A stretch of DNA of 44,456 nt from UBA2287 sp964479665 (GCA_964479665.1 CAYZNN010000029.1:1-44456), one strand, 5' to 3'; positions 33,520 through 42,757 are shown, numbered from the stretch's first letter. Numbers and translations are program-made. The notes: generated by a model from the letters alone, not told the origin.

Positions 33520-34425
33520 ATGACAAAAAAAATGGCTTTGGGTAGAGGATTGGGAGCTTTAATTGAGGATGCAAGTGTTACCCAATCGCGCGAAGAAAGA
33601 AAAGAAGTTCAGGCAACACATAGCCCTGTTGCTGAAATTGCAATCGATAAAATTGAGGCAAATCCATACCAGCCTCGAAGCACATTCGATGAAGAGCAGC
33701 TGAATGAACTGGCCGAATCGATTAGTAAACTAGGCATTATACAACCCATTACCGTTAGGGAAAAGGATGGTGCATACCAACTCATTTCGGGGGAACGTAG
33801 GTTACGAGCCTCAAAAATAGCGGGACTTAAAACCATTCCTGCATACGTACGTACAGCCAACGACCAGGGGATGTTGGAATTGGCTCTGGTTGAAAATATT
33901 CAACGCGAAGACCTCGATGCAATTGAGGTAGCCGTTACTTACCAGCGTTTAATTGATGAGTGCAATTTAACCCACGACACCCTTTCAGAGAGGGTAGGGA
34001 AGAAGAGGACTACTATAACCAACTACCTGAGGTTGCTTAAGTTACCTGCAGAGGTGCAGTTAGGTATTCGCGAACGAAAGCTTTCTATGGGCCATGCCCG
34101 TGCATTGGTTTCGCTTGAAAGCGATCCCATTTCGTTGCTCAAACTTTATAGAAAGGTACTGGAGCAGGACCTTTCTGTTCGCAAAACTGAAGATTTGGTT
34201 CGAAACATATCCGAAAGGGCTGAAAAAGAAAGAGAACACGAACAACATGAAGAATCCGACCAACTTTCTGAAATTGATGAGTTAAAATTAACATTAAGTA
34301 AAATATTTGGTTGGGGTGCTCAGGTAAAAGCAGGGAGCAACGGTTCGGGTAAAATAGTTATATCGTACCGCTCGCAGGGCGAACTGGACGAAATAGTTTC
34401 GAAATTAAACCGAATTGGCGAGTAA
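33520..34425 (+). CDS. parB: Chromosome partitioning protein ParB (Spo0J)
   Basis: This 301-residue protein binds parS and spreads as a CTP-dependent clamp. It starts MTKKMALGRGLGALIED, the conserved ParA-contacting start. The ParB/Srx domain holds NPYQPRSTFDEEQLNELAES, LISGERRLRASKIAG and LVENIQREDLDAIEVA. The central helix-turn-helix includes LSERVGKKRTTITNYLRLL and SMGHARALVSL. An acidic linker and a C-terminal dimerisation region follow. I did not find a convincing parS site within the window. Confidence 0.96.
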   Translation: MTKKMALGRGLGALIEDASVTQSREERKEVQATHSPVAEIAIDKIEANPYQPRSTFDEEQLNELAESISKLGIIQPITVREKDGAYQLISGERRLRASKIAGLKTIPAYVRTANDQGMLELALVENIQREDLDAIEVAVTYQRLIDECNLTHDTLSERVGKKRTTITNYLRLLKLPAEVQLGIRERKLSMGHARALVSLESDPISLLKLYRKVLEQDLSVRKTEDLVRNISERAEKEREHEQHEESDQLSEIDELKLTLSKIFGWGAQVKAGSNGSGKIVISYRSQGELDEIVSKLNRIGE

Positions 34426-34474
34426 TAACAATTGAAAATCTGCGTTAAGCAATTCAAACAATATAATACCAAGG

Positions 34475-35365
34475 GTGTTAGGCTCTGGCACATTAAAAAG
34501 AATCATTAAAGCGCAACTGTTAGCAGTTGCGCTCCTTTTATTTTCGCTATTCTCATTGCATGCCAATTCGCCAAAGATTCGGCTCGACTCCTTGAAAACA
34601 GTAAGGGTATGGCAGTTAGCCCATATTGTTCCGGGTTCGGGGCAGGTAGTAAACAAGCAATACTGGAAACTACCCATCTTTTATGGGGGCATGGGTGGTT
34701 TAGGTTACTTGGGATATAAAGCTAACTTAGATTACCATTGCCTTAGGGGGCAATATAATTCATTAACTGGAACGGAGTTCAACGAGCCGCTGAAAATTGA
34801 GATGGAAACCAAGCGAGTTGAGAGGAACCTGCTGTACGCCGGCGCAGCAGCCTTTTACCTCGCAAGCGTGGCCGATGCCGTTTTTGTTCATGCTAAGGAC
34901 AAGCATTCCCCCACTACAGCTACTGTTTTATCGACAATTTTTCCGGGACTGGGCCAAATTTATAATGGTAATTATTGGAAAGTGCCCGTAGTTGTAGGAG
35001 GTATGGCCAGCATTTACTATGTAGTCGATTTCAATAATAGAGGCTATAACCGATTCCGTTCAGCATACTTTATTCGAACCGATGGTAATACAGAAACTGT
35101 TGATGAGTTCGATGGGCTTTTAAGTGAGGAGGGGCTGAAGTATTACGTAACAGCCTATAAGCGTAATCGCGATTTGGCTATACTGGGTATGGTAGCTTTT
35201 TATGCCCTCAACATTATCGATGCCAATGTGGATGCTCACCTATTCAATTGGAATGTAGATGAAAAGTTAGCTCTTAGGGTTAGTCCCCAAATAAGCCCAA
35301 TTAATTCCTTTGGCAGCAGTATGCCAAAGCCAATGCTAGGTTTTAATATTGGGTTACGTTTCTGA
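34475..35365 (+). CDS. DUF5683 membrane protein
   Basis: This 296-residue protein has a signal peptide or N-terminal membrane segment (KAQLLAVALLLFSLFSLHAN) followed by two repeats of the DUF5683 unit: PGSGQVVNKQYWKLPIFYGG with GGLGYLGYKANLDY, and PGLGQIYNGNYWKVPVVVGG with SIYYVVDFNNRGY. Between and after the repeats are hydrophobic segments that likely span the membrane. DUF5683 behind parAB is a recurrent arrangement in Bacteroidota as I recall it. Its role is unknown. The GTG start at 34475 is chosen because it opens the hydrophobic leader. A terminator-like hairpin at 34510-34544 lies within the leader-coding sequence. Confidence 0.82.
   Translation: MLGSGTLKRIIKAQLLAVALLLFSLFSLHANSPKIRLDSLKTVRVWQLAHIVPGSGQVVNKQYWKLPIFYGGMGGLGYLGYKANLDYHCLRGQYNSLTGTEFNEPLKIEMETKRVERNLLYAGAAAFYLASVADAVFVHAKDKHSPTTATVLSTIFPGLGQIYNGNYWKVPVVVGGMASIYYVVDFNNRGYNRFRSAYFIRTDGNTETVDEFDGLLSEEGLKYYVTAYKRNRDLAILGMVAFYALNIIDANVDAHLFNWNVDEKLALRVSPQISPINSFGSSMPKPMLGFNIGLRF
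34510..34544 (+). terminator. Terminator-like hairpin inside the start of the DUF5683 gene
   Basis: A 10-bp stem (34510-34519 with 34524-34533) with a TTAG loop is followed by TCCTTTTATTTT. It looks like an intrinsic terminator for parAB placed inside the signal-peptide coding region, so it may partly uncouple parAB from the downstream genes. Confidence 0.5.
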
Positions 35366-35434
35366 AAAGGCGCATCGCATACCCCTTATTTTGTTAAAAA
35401 TTCAATTAAAAGCACCGAAATTGCTAGGTTTAAC

Positions 35435-35442
35435 TATTTTTG
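35435..35442 (+). promoter_or_regulatory. -7 promoter box for the MltD-like gene
   Basis: TATTTTTG matches TAnnTTTG exactly and lies 55 bases before the ATG. Confidence 0.55.
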
Positions 35443-35497
35443 TTTCGGAATTTGCTTAGTTATCATAATAAAATTGTTTAAATCAAAACAATAATCG

Positions 35498-37003
35498 ATG
35501 AGAAAGGAATTTTTACTTGTTGCAGCATTAATGCTTTTGGTAACCACTATTCAGTCAGTAGAATCGACCCGTAGGGATACCATTCGAATATACCCCGATA
35601 GCACATTTGAGCCGCTCGAACTAATGAATGGATTTGGGAAGAATCTCGATAGCCTACTGAATCTATGGTATGTTCAGCAAGCAATTGACACAAATAGTAT
35701 GGTTATTGGAGTTGATGTTGATAGCATAGGCATTTTACCTGAATTTCCCGATTCGATTTACCAAAAACGATTAGCCGCTATAACGTCGGCCTTCGACCTG
35801 AGCTACAATAATATTGTTCGAAGTTACATTAACGTATATACCCAACGACAGCGTTCGAAGGTTGAGGTAATGCTAGGCCTTACCGACTACTATTTCCCCA
35901 TTTTCGAGGAGATTCTCGATCTGTACCAGCTCCCTCAGGAACTTCGTGTACTGCCCGTTATAGAGTCGGCCCTTAACCCACGCGCAGTATCGCGTGCCGG
36001 AGCAACGGGTATTTGGCAGTTCATGTACGGAACAGGGCGAATGTATAACCTCACCATCAACTCCTTTGTCGATGAGCGCCGCGACCCCATTCTTTCATCG
36101 CACGCTGCAGCTCGATTCTTAAAGGATCTTTACGCCATTTACGGCGACTGGACTCTGGTTATTGCTGCTTACAACTGTGGACCTGGCAATGTGAATAAGG
36201 CTATACGAAGGGCTGGGGGCAAAAGGAACTATTGGGATATATACTACTTCCTTCCTCGCGAAACACGGGGTTATGTTCCAGCATTCATAGCAGCAACTTA
36301 TGCATTAACATACCATGCAGAGCATAATTTGAAACCCGTACCAATGACCCTCCCTCCAACTACTGATACGCTTATGATAAGTGGCATGCTACACTTTCAG
36401 CAAATTTCAGAGGTGCTTGGAGTTCCTCTTTCGGTTTTACGCGATTTGAACCCTCACTACAAACTCGATATTATTCCCGCAAAAAATAAACAGCATTCCC
36501 TAAAGTTACCTCTTGAGCATGTAGGACCTTTTATCGACAAGCAGGAGCAAATTTTTGCGCATCGTCGCAACGAGTTTTTCAATCCTAATAACGAAATTAA
36601 TCCATCTCGGTATGCTTCATCGTACCGCCACGAAGTGCCCAAGGGCTCGAAGCGAGTTGTTTACAAAGTTAAAGAGGGCGATAACTTGGGAGCAATCGCC
36701 ATGCGATATGGTGTAAGTGTTGCCCAACTCAGAGATTGGAACAATATACGTGGAAGCCGCATTCGCATTGGTCAAAAACTCGATATTTATGTTAAAGAGA
36801 GTACAGCCAAGAAAATGGGGATAACCGAACAAAAAACCGTAACAGACGGATATATATATTATACAGTTCAATCGGGCGATACGCTCTGGAAAATATCGCA
36901 AATGTACCCTGGCATAACAACTACAGAAATAAAACGGATAAATAATTTAACTTCCGATAGGTTAACCCCTGGTCAGATGCTGAAAATTAAAACCAATTCG
37001 TAA
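35498..37003 (+). CDS. Membrane-bound lytic transglycosylase of the MltD type with two LysM domains
   Basis: This 501-residue exported enzyme cleaves peptidoglycan glycan strands to 1,6-anhydro products. A signal peptide (RKEFLLVAALMLLVTTIQS) is followed by the SLT catalytic domain: PVIESALNPRAVSRAGATG with catalytic Glu156, GIWQFMYGTGRMYNL, DERRDPILSSHAAARFLKDL and IAAYNCGPGNVNKAIRRAGG. Two LysM peptidoglycan-binding domains follow, VYKVKEGDNLGAIAMRYGVS (about 389-432) and YYTVQSGDTLWKISQMYPG (about 452-497). It follows parAB-DUF5683 and has its own promoter and terminator. In other bacteria, O-acetylation of the sugar blocks lytic transglycosylases, which makes the nearby MBOAT/SGNH genes notable. 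Confidence 0.92.
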   Translation: MRKEFLLVAALMLLVTTIQSVESTRRDTIRIYPDSTFEPLELMNGFGKNLDSLLNLWYVQQAIDTNSMVIGVDVDSIGILPEFPDSIYQKRLAAITSAFDLSYNNIVRSYINVYTQRQRSKVEVMLGLTDYYFPIFEEILDLYQLPQELRVLPVIESALNPRAVSRAGATGIWQFMYGTGRMYNLTINSFVDERRDPILSSHAAARFLKDLYAIYGDWTLVIAAYNCGPGNVNKAIRRAGGKRNYWDIYYFLPRETRGYVPAFIAATYALTYHAEHNLKPVPMTLPPTTDTLMISGMLHFQQISEVLGVPLSVLRDLNPHYKLDIIPAKNKQHSLKLPLEHVGPFIDKQEQIFAHRRNEFFNPNNEINPSRYASSYRHEVPKGSKRVVYKVKEGDNLGAIAMRYGVSVAQLRDWNNIRGSRIRIGQKLDIYVKESTAKKMGITEQKTVTDGYIYYTVQSGDTLWKISQMYPGITTTEIKRINNLTSDRLTPGQMLKIKTNS

Positions 37004-37025
37004 TAACGAATATTCATTTTATTTT

Positions 37026-37057
37026 AAAAAGCGCAGCCAATTGCGCTTTTTATTTTT
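37026..37057 (+). terminator. Rho-independent terminator after the MltD-like gene
   Basis: A 10-bp stem (37026-37035 with 37042-37051) with a six-base loop runs into a TTTTATTTTT tract, 22 bases after the stop codon. Confidence 0.88.
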
Positions 37058-37151
37058 GTTAATCGATTGTTCAATTTTTTTTGAGTATTGAAAACAAAAC
37101 ATGGGAATGCATGCTGTTTAAATCAATTCTAAACAAGCAAAATAATTTCCC

Positions 37152-38254
37152 ATGAAAAAGCATCTATTTTTCTGATTCTATTTGCCTGGGCTGGCATTGC
37201 AATAGCGCAGAGCAGTCCGGTGACATTACAGTTTGTTCGCCCCAAAAGCAGTGCTGGTGCCTTTTCAACTGTAAAAATACTAATTAATAATCAGCACATC
37301 GGCGAAATTGAAAATGGATCGACTTTTACCTACCGATTGGTATTTTCGGGTAAAGGAACCATTGAATTGCTCGTAAATTCTTCAATTTATGGCAACACGC
37401 TAAGTTTTGAGGCGCGACAGGGTAGTGTTTACAGTTTCGAAACGGGTTATGCCGAAATGGGCCTTTACCTTCTGGCCATAGACAATCCTGCATTCGAAAA
37501 GCAGAAACAGGCACGGGCTGTTCAATCCTCGGAACCTGCTCAACAGCAAACAAATGTTGGCACGCCGCAACGTGAACCTGCTTCGCAGGTACTTATTGAC
37601 AGGACAAATAAAAGTGTTACTTTACAGAGCGAGAAGGAACTCGACTCGGAAGCCATTCGCCAGCAATGGCTGCAAAAGGGAGGGTTGCTAACCGGTACTT
37701 CATTTGTTGGAGGACTGTCGGTGCTATACAAGGAAACTGACGACATTTGGATTACTGGAGCAGGATTGAATATGGCATTCAATCAAACCATCTTCAACTT
37801 AAAAATTCCTGAATACAAAGCAGGACCCACCTCATGGACTAGTTTCCATTTTGGATATGGTCTGGCTGGATCAGCAAATTCAGTCGAAATTGAGTTCCCT
37901 GGAACCGGATTTGATGCCGTTACTTCTACATCGTATCAGTTAGATGTAAGCATGAATGCAGGGCCAACCATTGGGCTAGGTAGGTTTATCGACCGAGCGA
38001 ACTGGAGAGGAGCCGCTATAGAATTGAATTATAAACCCGTTTATAGCACATATATTCCTGAGGACGGAGAAGCGCAATCGAATTTTAACTTTTCTGGGTT
38101 TTCAATAGATTTCAACGGAAGCAACTTTACTTTTACGATGAATAAAATTGCACCCAAGGCACAGGTTAAATTTTCAATTTTCATCTTACCTCCCGTTAAC
38201 GATATGCCGTTTTTTGTAAGTATAAATCTTGGTGCGCTCTGGTACAACAAATAA
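37152..38254 (+). CDS. Exported protein of unknown function with a one-base frameshift at its start
   Basis: The intact frame runs to 38254 and encodes about 344 residues from GTG 37220. Upstream of that GTG the same frame reads a perfect signal peptide (KASIFLILFAWAGIAIAQ) that lacks a start codon. ATG 37152 is just ahead but in a different frame: after the ATG there are five A where six would join the frames. The product would be periplasmic or outer-membrane. Its N-terminal third is strand-rich (FVRPKSSAGAFSTVKILINN), a Gln/Pro-rich linker covers about 97-125, and the C-terminal two thirds has alternating strands ending in SINLGALWYNK, like an outer-membrane barrel. I recognise no family. 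It could be phase-variable, a fresh pseudogene or a sequencing error. Confidence 0.6.
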
Positions 38255-38274
38255 AACAATATATGAGACGACAG

Positions 38275-38306
38275 AAAAACGCCCAAATCTGGGCGTTTTT
38301 CTTTTG
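38275..38306 (+). terminator. Rho-independent terminator after the exported protein gene
   Basis: A 10-11-bp stem (38275-38284 with 38291-38300, loop of six or fewer) ends in TTTTTCTTTT, 20 bases after the stop codon. Confidence 0.9.
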
Positions 38307-38357
38307 CATTGATTTCGATGCTAAAATCGTCAAAAGTCAATATGAAGATAAAAATTG

Positions 38358-38365
38358 TATTTTTG
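38358..38365 (+). promoter_or_regulatory. -7 promoter box for the SGNH-SGNH-MBOAT operon
   Basis: TATTTTTG matches TAnnTTTG exactly, 31 bases before the ATG. Confidence 0.6.
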
Positions 38366-38396
38366 ATGACTTGAAGATTTTGTCAATACTTTTTGC

Positions 38397-39953
38397 ATGG
38401 TTAAGCCTTTCAGGGTATTTGTTTACTTTTTGCTATTCCTACTGGTTATTAGCACTCCCTCGTTCTTTGTTTCGGGTGAAGGCTTTTCCGTTCTTGGTGT
38501 TTCTATTAAATATCCGGATATTAATAACCTTCTTAGTTATCAATCCCAAACCGACTCGCAAAAGGGAGAGTTGCACCCGCACGTTCAACGTTATGGTTTC
38601 TTGATTGATAGCCTCGACCAGATTTCCTCCCCCGATACAGTAGCAATGGAGTTAGATTCGCTCATAACCGATTCGATTCCGATTGCTTCATTGGACACCA
38701 TAGCAAAAATTGGAACCAAAAGTTTTAAGGCGGAAGCATTGAAAGAGACCATTGTTAAATTTGAGTACCCCGACACGACGCAGCAAGCATTGTCGGAGTT
38801 TTTTAGCGCCCTTGCTGAGGGCCAACCCCAAAAAAATATTGTTAGGGTTCTCCACTATGGCGACTCCCAAATTGAGGGCGATCGGATTACATCGTACTTG
38901 AGGCAACGACTTCAGCAACAATTTGGGGGTTCGGGAGTAGGACTTCTTCATTTGGTACCTCACAGCTACCAGCCTGCAGGGATAATCCATTCCAATTCGA
39001 GCAATTGGCAAAAAGTAACCTTAGCCGATATGGGCAAGGGAACAGCATTGGGCAATCGATTTGGTATATTAGGAGGCTACAGTATTTTTACCAGCAATAG
39101 AGGAATTTTTTCGAAGGGCGGCTTTTGGGAAGCCAGCATTCAGCTAAAACGAACAGTTAGTAATGCTAGGCCCTTTAACAGGCTTCGATTGCTATTTGCA
39201 GATGTTTCGGAACCATTCATGGTTTCATTAGCTTCGCAGGGTAAAGCAATAGAAGCAGATATGATTGAATCGGGCAAGCATTTACGTCAACTTTTCTTGG
39301 GTGTTAACCCCGATATTAATTCGTTCAGTGTCGATTTTAAAGGGGATGCGAGCCCAATGTTTTATGCTATGTCGTTGGAAGGAAAAGTAGGCATGCAGGT
39401 TGATAACATTGCCATACGGGGCAGCTCGGGAACCGATTTTACTCGGGCCGACCCAGCAGTTCTGAAAAGCTTTTTCCAATTGTTAAATGTAAAACTTATT
39501 ATTCTCCAGTTCGGTGTAAATTTGGTTCCACACGTGGTGAACAGTTACGATTACTACGAGAATCAGCTGTACCGTCAAATTCAAGCACTCAAAGCAGCTA
39601 ATCCTCTTGCATCGATTATTGTAATTGGAGTTTCAGATGTGGCCCGAAAAGAGGGGAACAGTTTTGTTTCGTACCCAAACATTGAACCCATTCGTAATGC
39701 TCAACGCAATGCAGCCCAAAAGGGCGGAGCAGCGTTTTGGGACTGCTACGCAGCCATGGGGGGACAAAACTCAATGGTAGCCTGGGTAAATGCAAAACCA
39801 CCTTTGGCATCGAAAGATTATATTCACTTTTCGCCACGTGGGGCAAACCTAATTGCTGAAATGTTCTATACGGCACTAAATGCCGAATTCGATAAGTTTA
39901 TTAGAACCAGAGCAGGGCAAAACAAAACCGTTACTGAAACAGAAGCCCCATAA
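38397..39953 (+). CDS. SGNH-fold hydrolase or O-acetyltransferase protein, first of a pair
   Basis: This 518-residue protein has an N-terminal membrane anchor or uncleaved signal (VFVYFLLFLLVISTPSFFVS) and a periplasmic body. A linker of about 120 residues precedes an SGNH/GDSL-type domain. Block I is LHYGDSQIEGDRITSYLR, with nucleophile Ser157. Block III is LQFGVNLVPHVVN, where the usual GxND aspartate is missing. Block V is DYIHFSPRGANL, with Asp474 and His477. In related systems such proteins transfer or remove acetyl groups on polysaccharide. It begins an operon: the next gene starts three bases after its stop, and MBOAT follows. The family is moderately certain; whether it adds or removes groups is unknown. 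Confidence 0.8.
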   Translation: MVKPFRVFVYFLLFLLVISTPSFFVSGEGFSVLGVSIKYPDINNLLSYQSQTDSQKGELHPHVQRYGFLIDSLDQISSPDTVAMELDSLITDSIPIASLDTIAKIGTKSFKAEALKETIVKFEYPDTTQQALSEFFSALAEGQPQKNIVRVLHYGDSQIEGDRITSYLRQRLQQQFGGSGVGLLHLVPHSYQPAGIIHSNSSNWQKVTLADMGKGTALGNRFGILGGYSIFTSNRGIFSKGGFWEASIQLKRTVSNARPFNRLRLLFADVSEPFMVSLASQGKAIEADMIESGKHLRQLFLGVNPDINSFSVDFKGDASPMFYAMSLEGKVGMQVDNIAIRGSSGTDFTRADPAVLKSFFQLLNVKLIILQFGVNLVPHVVNSYDYYENQLYRQIQALKAANPLASIIVIGVSDVARKEGNSFVSYPNIEPIRNAQRNAAQKGGAAFWDCYAAMGGQNSMVAWVNAKPPLASKDYIHFSPRGANLIAEMFYTALNAEFDKFIRTRAGQNKTVTETEAP

Positions 39954-39956
39954 AAT

Positions 39957-41219
39957 ATGCGACTAACTTCCGTTTTAATATTAATTGTGCTTGTTAGCAT
40001 TTCAGCATACCGGCCATTACCTACGCATGCTTTTTTAGGGGGCAATAGGCTTGATTTGCCAATTCGTCTTTTCGATAGTGAAAAGAACCAATTGCTGCAA
40101 GCGCCCGAAATGGATGACGGAATTCGGTTTCGTAAAATGTTATGGATGGCTGCTGAGGGTAAAAAGCCCCTTAGAGTATTGCATATTGGCGACTCACATG
40201 TTCAGGCCGACCTGTTTACGGGCGAAACCCGAAGGCTACTTGCCTGGTGGCTTTCCGATTCCCTTGCGGGGAGAGGTATGGTGTTTCCCTATAGCGTTGC
40301 AGGAACAACCAATCCGAAGGATTATAGCGTAGTGGCCCAGGGCGATTGGAAGTCGCTTAGGGTAACTAAAAGTATTGCTATCGACACATTCGGAATAACG
40401 GGAATTTATCTGCGAACCTATTGGTCTGGGAGCAACCTGCACTTTAAAATGAATGGAAACGGAAACTCGGTTCAACCTTTCAATAGGGTTGGACTGTACT
40501 TCGAGGGAAGAGGGGTTGCTATACGTCAAGCCAATGTGTTGAAACAAGGTGCCGGCTATGCCCTCTATCAATTACCCGAAAACTCGACAGAGTTTGAAGT
40601 TTTCTATACCGATTCAAGCAACTCCTCTGGGTTCAAACTATATGGTGCAGAACTATTTCACTCTCAGTCGAAACTTATTTACCATGCTGTGGGTGTAAAT
40701 GGTGCTAGTTCGGCATCATTCCTCCAGTCGGTTAACTTCTTTGAGCAGCTCCCTTTGGCTAGTCCAAACATTGTTCTTGTTTCATTGGGAACAAATGATG
40801 CTTTTAACGATGCGTTTAAAACCGAAACTTTTGAGAATAATTTAAACCAACTAATTGGCGGCATAAAAAGGGAATTACCCGATGCCTTAGTGATTCTTAC
40901 CACCCCCAACGACCATTTTTTAATGGGAGCTAAGCCAAATCAACGAATAGTAATGGTTAGGAATAGCATTATGCAAATTGCGGATAACCACGAATGTATA
41001 GTTTGGGATTTCTATTCGCTAATGGGTGGTGAAGGAAGCATGGCTATATGGAAGCAAAATGGATTGGCGGCTCCCGATATGTTGCACCTGAGCGAAAAGG
41101 GCTATGCCCTTAAAGGACAACTTTTATTTAAGGCGCTGATAGAGTTTGGCCAATTTTCAGCCAACGAGCCCTTTGTTCAGCAAATACACAAAAACAAATG
41201 GAGCGAATTGAGCAAATAG
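39957..41219 (+). CDS. SGNH-fold hydrolase or O-acetyltransferase protein, second of a pair
   Basis: This 420-residue exported protein has an N-terminal signal (LTSVLILIVLVSISAY) and an SGNH domain. Block I is LHIGDSHVQADLFTGETRR, with Ser80. Block III is VSLGTNDAFND, with the full GxND pattern. Block V is PDMLHLSEKGYAL, with Asp374 and His377. It resembles the first protein in layout (GDS, a sandwich insert with FNRVGLYFEGRG, then the catalytic Asp/His), suggesting duplication and divergence. Its last 22 bases overlap the MBOAT gene in another frame, so translational coupling is likely. Its catalytic set looks complete. Confidence 0.85.
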   Translation: MRLTSVLILIVLVSISAYRPLPTHAFLGGNRLDLPIRLFDSEKNQLLQAPEMDDGIRFRKMLWMAAEGKKPLRVLHIGDSHVQADLFTGETRRLLAWWLSDSLAGRGMVFPYSVAGTTNPKDYSVVAQGDWKSLRVTKSIAIDTFGITGIYLRTYWSGSNLHFKMNGNGNSVQPFNRVGLYFEGRGVAIRQANVLKQGAGYALYQLPENSTEFEVFYTDSSNSSGFKLYGAELFHSQSKLIYHAVGVNGASSASFLQSVNFFEQLPLASPNIVLVSLGTNDAFNDAFKTETFENNLNQLIGGIKRELPDALVILTTPNDHFLMGAKPNQRIVMVRNSIMQIADNHECIVWDFYSLMGGEGSMAIWKQNGLAAPDMLHLSEKGYALKGQLLFKALIEFGQFSANEPFVQQIHKNKWSELSK

Positions 41220-42727
41220 CCCGTTGGTTCTTTACCTACACCGAAAACCACCCCCTAACTTTTACCGAAGGTATTTTTTGGGTTTTCTTTACATTGCTCC
41301 TTTTGGGTTACTCGCTGGTTTATAAAACCCGTAAACTACGAAGCGCTTACCTATTGATTTTTAGCCTATTCTTTTACTACAAATCGAGCGGGTACTTTTT
41401 CTTCCTTCTGGTGTTTTCAACTCTTGTCGACTACCTTTTAGGGTTACTTATTAGTTCGAGCCAAATAAAATGGAAACGAAAGCTGCTTGTGGCATTAAGC
41501 GTGGTTGTTAACCTATCGTTGCTTTCGTTTTTTAAGTATAGTTACTTTTTTGCCGATACAGCAAACCAACTGTTCGGCAGTAACATTCTGCCCTTCAATT
41601 TTTTGGCTCATTGGTCCAACGTTATTGTTGGTTCCACATTCGAAACGGGTTCCATAGTGCTGCCCGTTGGAATTTCATTTTTTACTTTTCAAACCATTAG
41701 TTACAGCGTTGATGTTTACCGTCGAAAGGTTGATCCTGTAAAAAATATCATTGACTTTGGATTTTATGTATCGTTTTTCCCTCAATTGGTAGCCGGTCCC
41801 ATTGTTAGGGCTGCAGAGTTTATTCCGCAAATATACCAGCGCTACTCCCTTTCAAAGCGCGAGCTGGCCTATGCAACCTTTCTTATTCTTAACGGATTAA
41901 TAAAGAAAATGGTTATTTCCGATTACATATCGCTCAATTTGGTCGATAGGGTATTCGATAACCCATTGAGTTTTTCGGGGCTCGAAAACCTTTTAGCCGT
42001 TTACGGCTATGCCGTTCAAATCTACTGCGATTTTTCGGGATACACCGACATGGCTATGGGGCTTGCCATACTGCTGGGATTCAAGCTGCCACTCAATTTC
42101 AATTCGCCTTATAAAGCGGTAAATATTACCGACTTCTGGCGGCGATGGCATATTTCTCTTTCCTCGTGGTTGCGCGACTACCTTTATATTCCTTTGGGTG
42201 GAAATCGAAAAGGTCAACTACGAACATATGCCAACTTGATTGTAACCATGCTATTGGGTGGGCTTTGGCATGGTGCTAACCTACGGTTTTTAGTTTGGGG
42301 CGCCATACATGGTGTTGCTCTGGCCTTGCATAAAGCATGGACAAGCCTATTTCCAAGGCGCAGTTTGCCTGTTCCACCTTGGAAAAGGTTGATGTCGGCC
42401 CTTGTTACCTTTCACGTGGTATGTCTTTCGTGGGTATTCTTTCGTGCTCCCAGTTTTTCGCACGCCCACGATATGCTTTTGCAAATGTACCATAGGTTTG
42501 GTTGGGCTTCATTCTTCGGGGTTATTTGGGGCTACTATCTGTCGCTGTCACTTATTTTAGTTGCCATGGTTATTCATTGCCTGCCAGTTAGGATTAAGGA
42601 AAGATACAGAGGGGCTTTCATTCGAACACCGGTTGTAGTAAAAATACTGATAATTTTGGCCATTGTTGTATTGGTTTTTCAAACCCAATCGGCCCAAATG
42701 CAGCCATTTATATACTTCAGGTTTTAA
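41198..42727 (+). CDS. MBOAT-family membrane O-acyltransferase (AlgI/PatA type)
   Basis: This 509-residue inner-membrane protein has about 10-12 hydrophobic segments. The hallmark motifs are FWRRWHISLSSWLRDYLY (conserved His318), IPLGGNRKG, and GGLWHGANLRFLVWGAIHG with the catalytic-type His358. VGISFFTFQTISYSVDVYR and FFPQLVAGPIVRA are typical of the AlgI/DltB/PatA branch. It would pass acyl (usually acetyl) groups from the cytoplasm across the membrane to a periplasmic acceptor, and the two SGNH proteins ahead would finish the transfer or edit it. The target polymer is unknown; peptidoglycan or a surface polysaccharide are both possible. The start overlaps the preceding gene by 22 bases. 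Confidence 0.92.
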   Translation: MERIEQIARWFFTYTENHPLTFTEGIFWVFFTLLLLGYSLVYKTRKLRSAYLLIFSLFFYYKSSGYFFFLLVFSTLVDYLLGLLISSSQIKWKRKLLVALSVVVNLSLLSFFKYSYFFADTANQLFGSNILPFNFLAHWSNVIVGSTFETGSIVLPVGISFFTFQTISYSVDVYRRKVDPVKNIIDFGFYVSFFPQLVAGPIVRAAEFIPQIYQRYSLSKRELAYATFLILNGLIKKMVISDYISLNLVDRVFDNPLSFSGLENLLAVYGYAVQIYCDFSGYTDMAMGLAILLGFKLPLNFNSPYKAVNITDFWRRWHISLSSWLRDYLYIPLGGNRKGQLRTYANLIVTMLLGGLWHGANLRFLVWGAIHGVALALHKAWTSLFPRRSLPVPPWKRLMSALVTFHVVCLSWVFFRAPSFSHAHDMLLQMYHRFGWASFFGVIWGYYLSLSLILVAMVIHCLPVRIKERYRGAFIRTPVVVKILIILAIVVLVFQTQSAQMQPFIYFRF

Positions 42728-42757
42728 TAGTTTGGCATTGCGAGAGGTTAAATTCAT

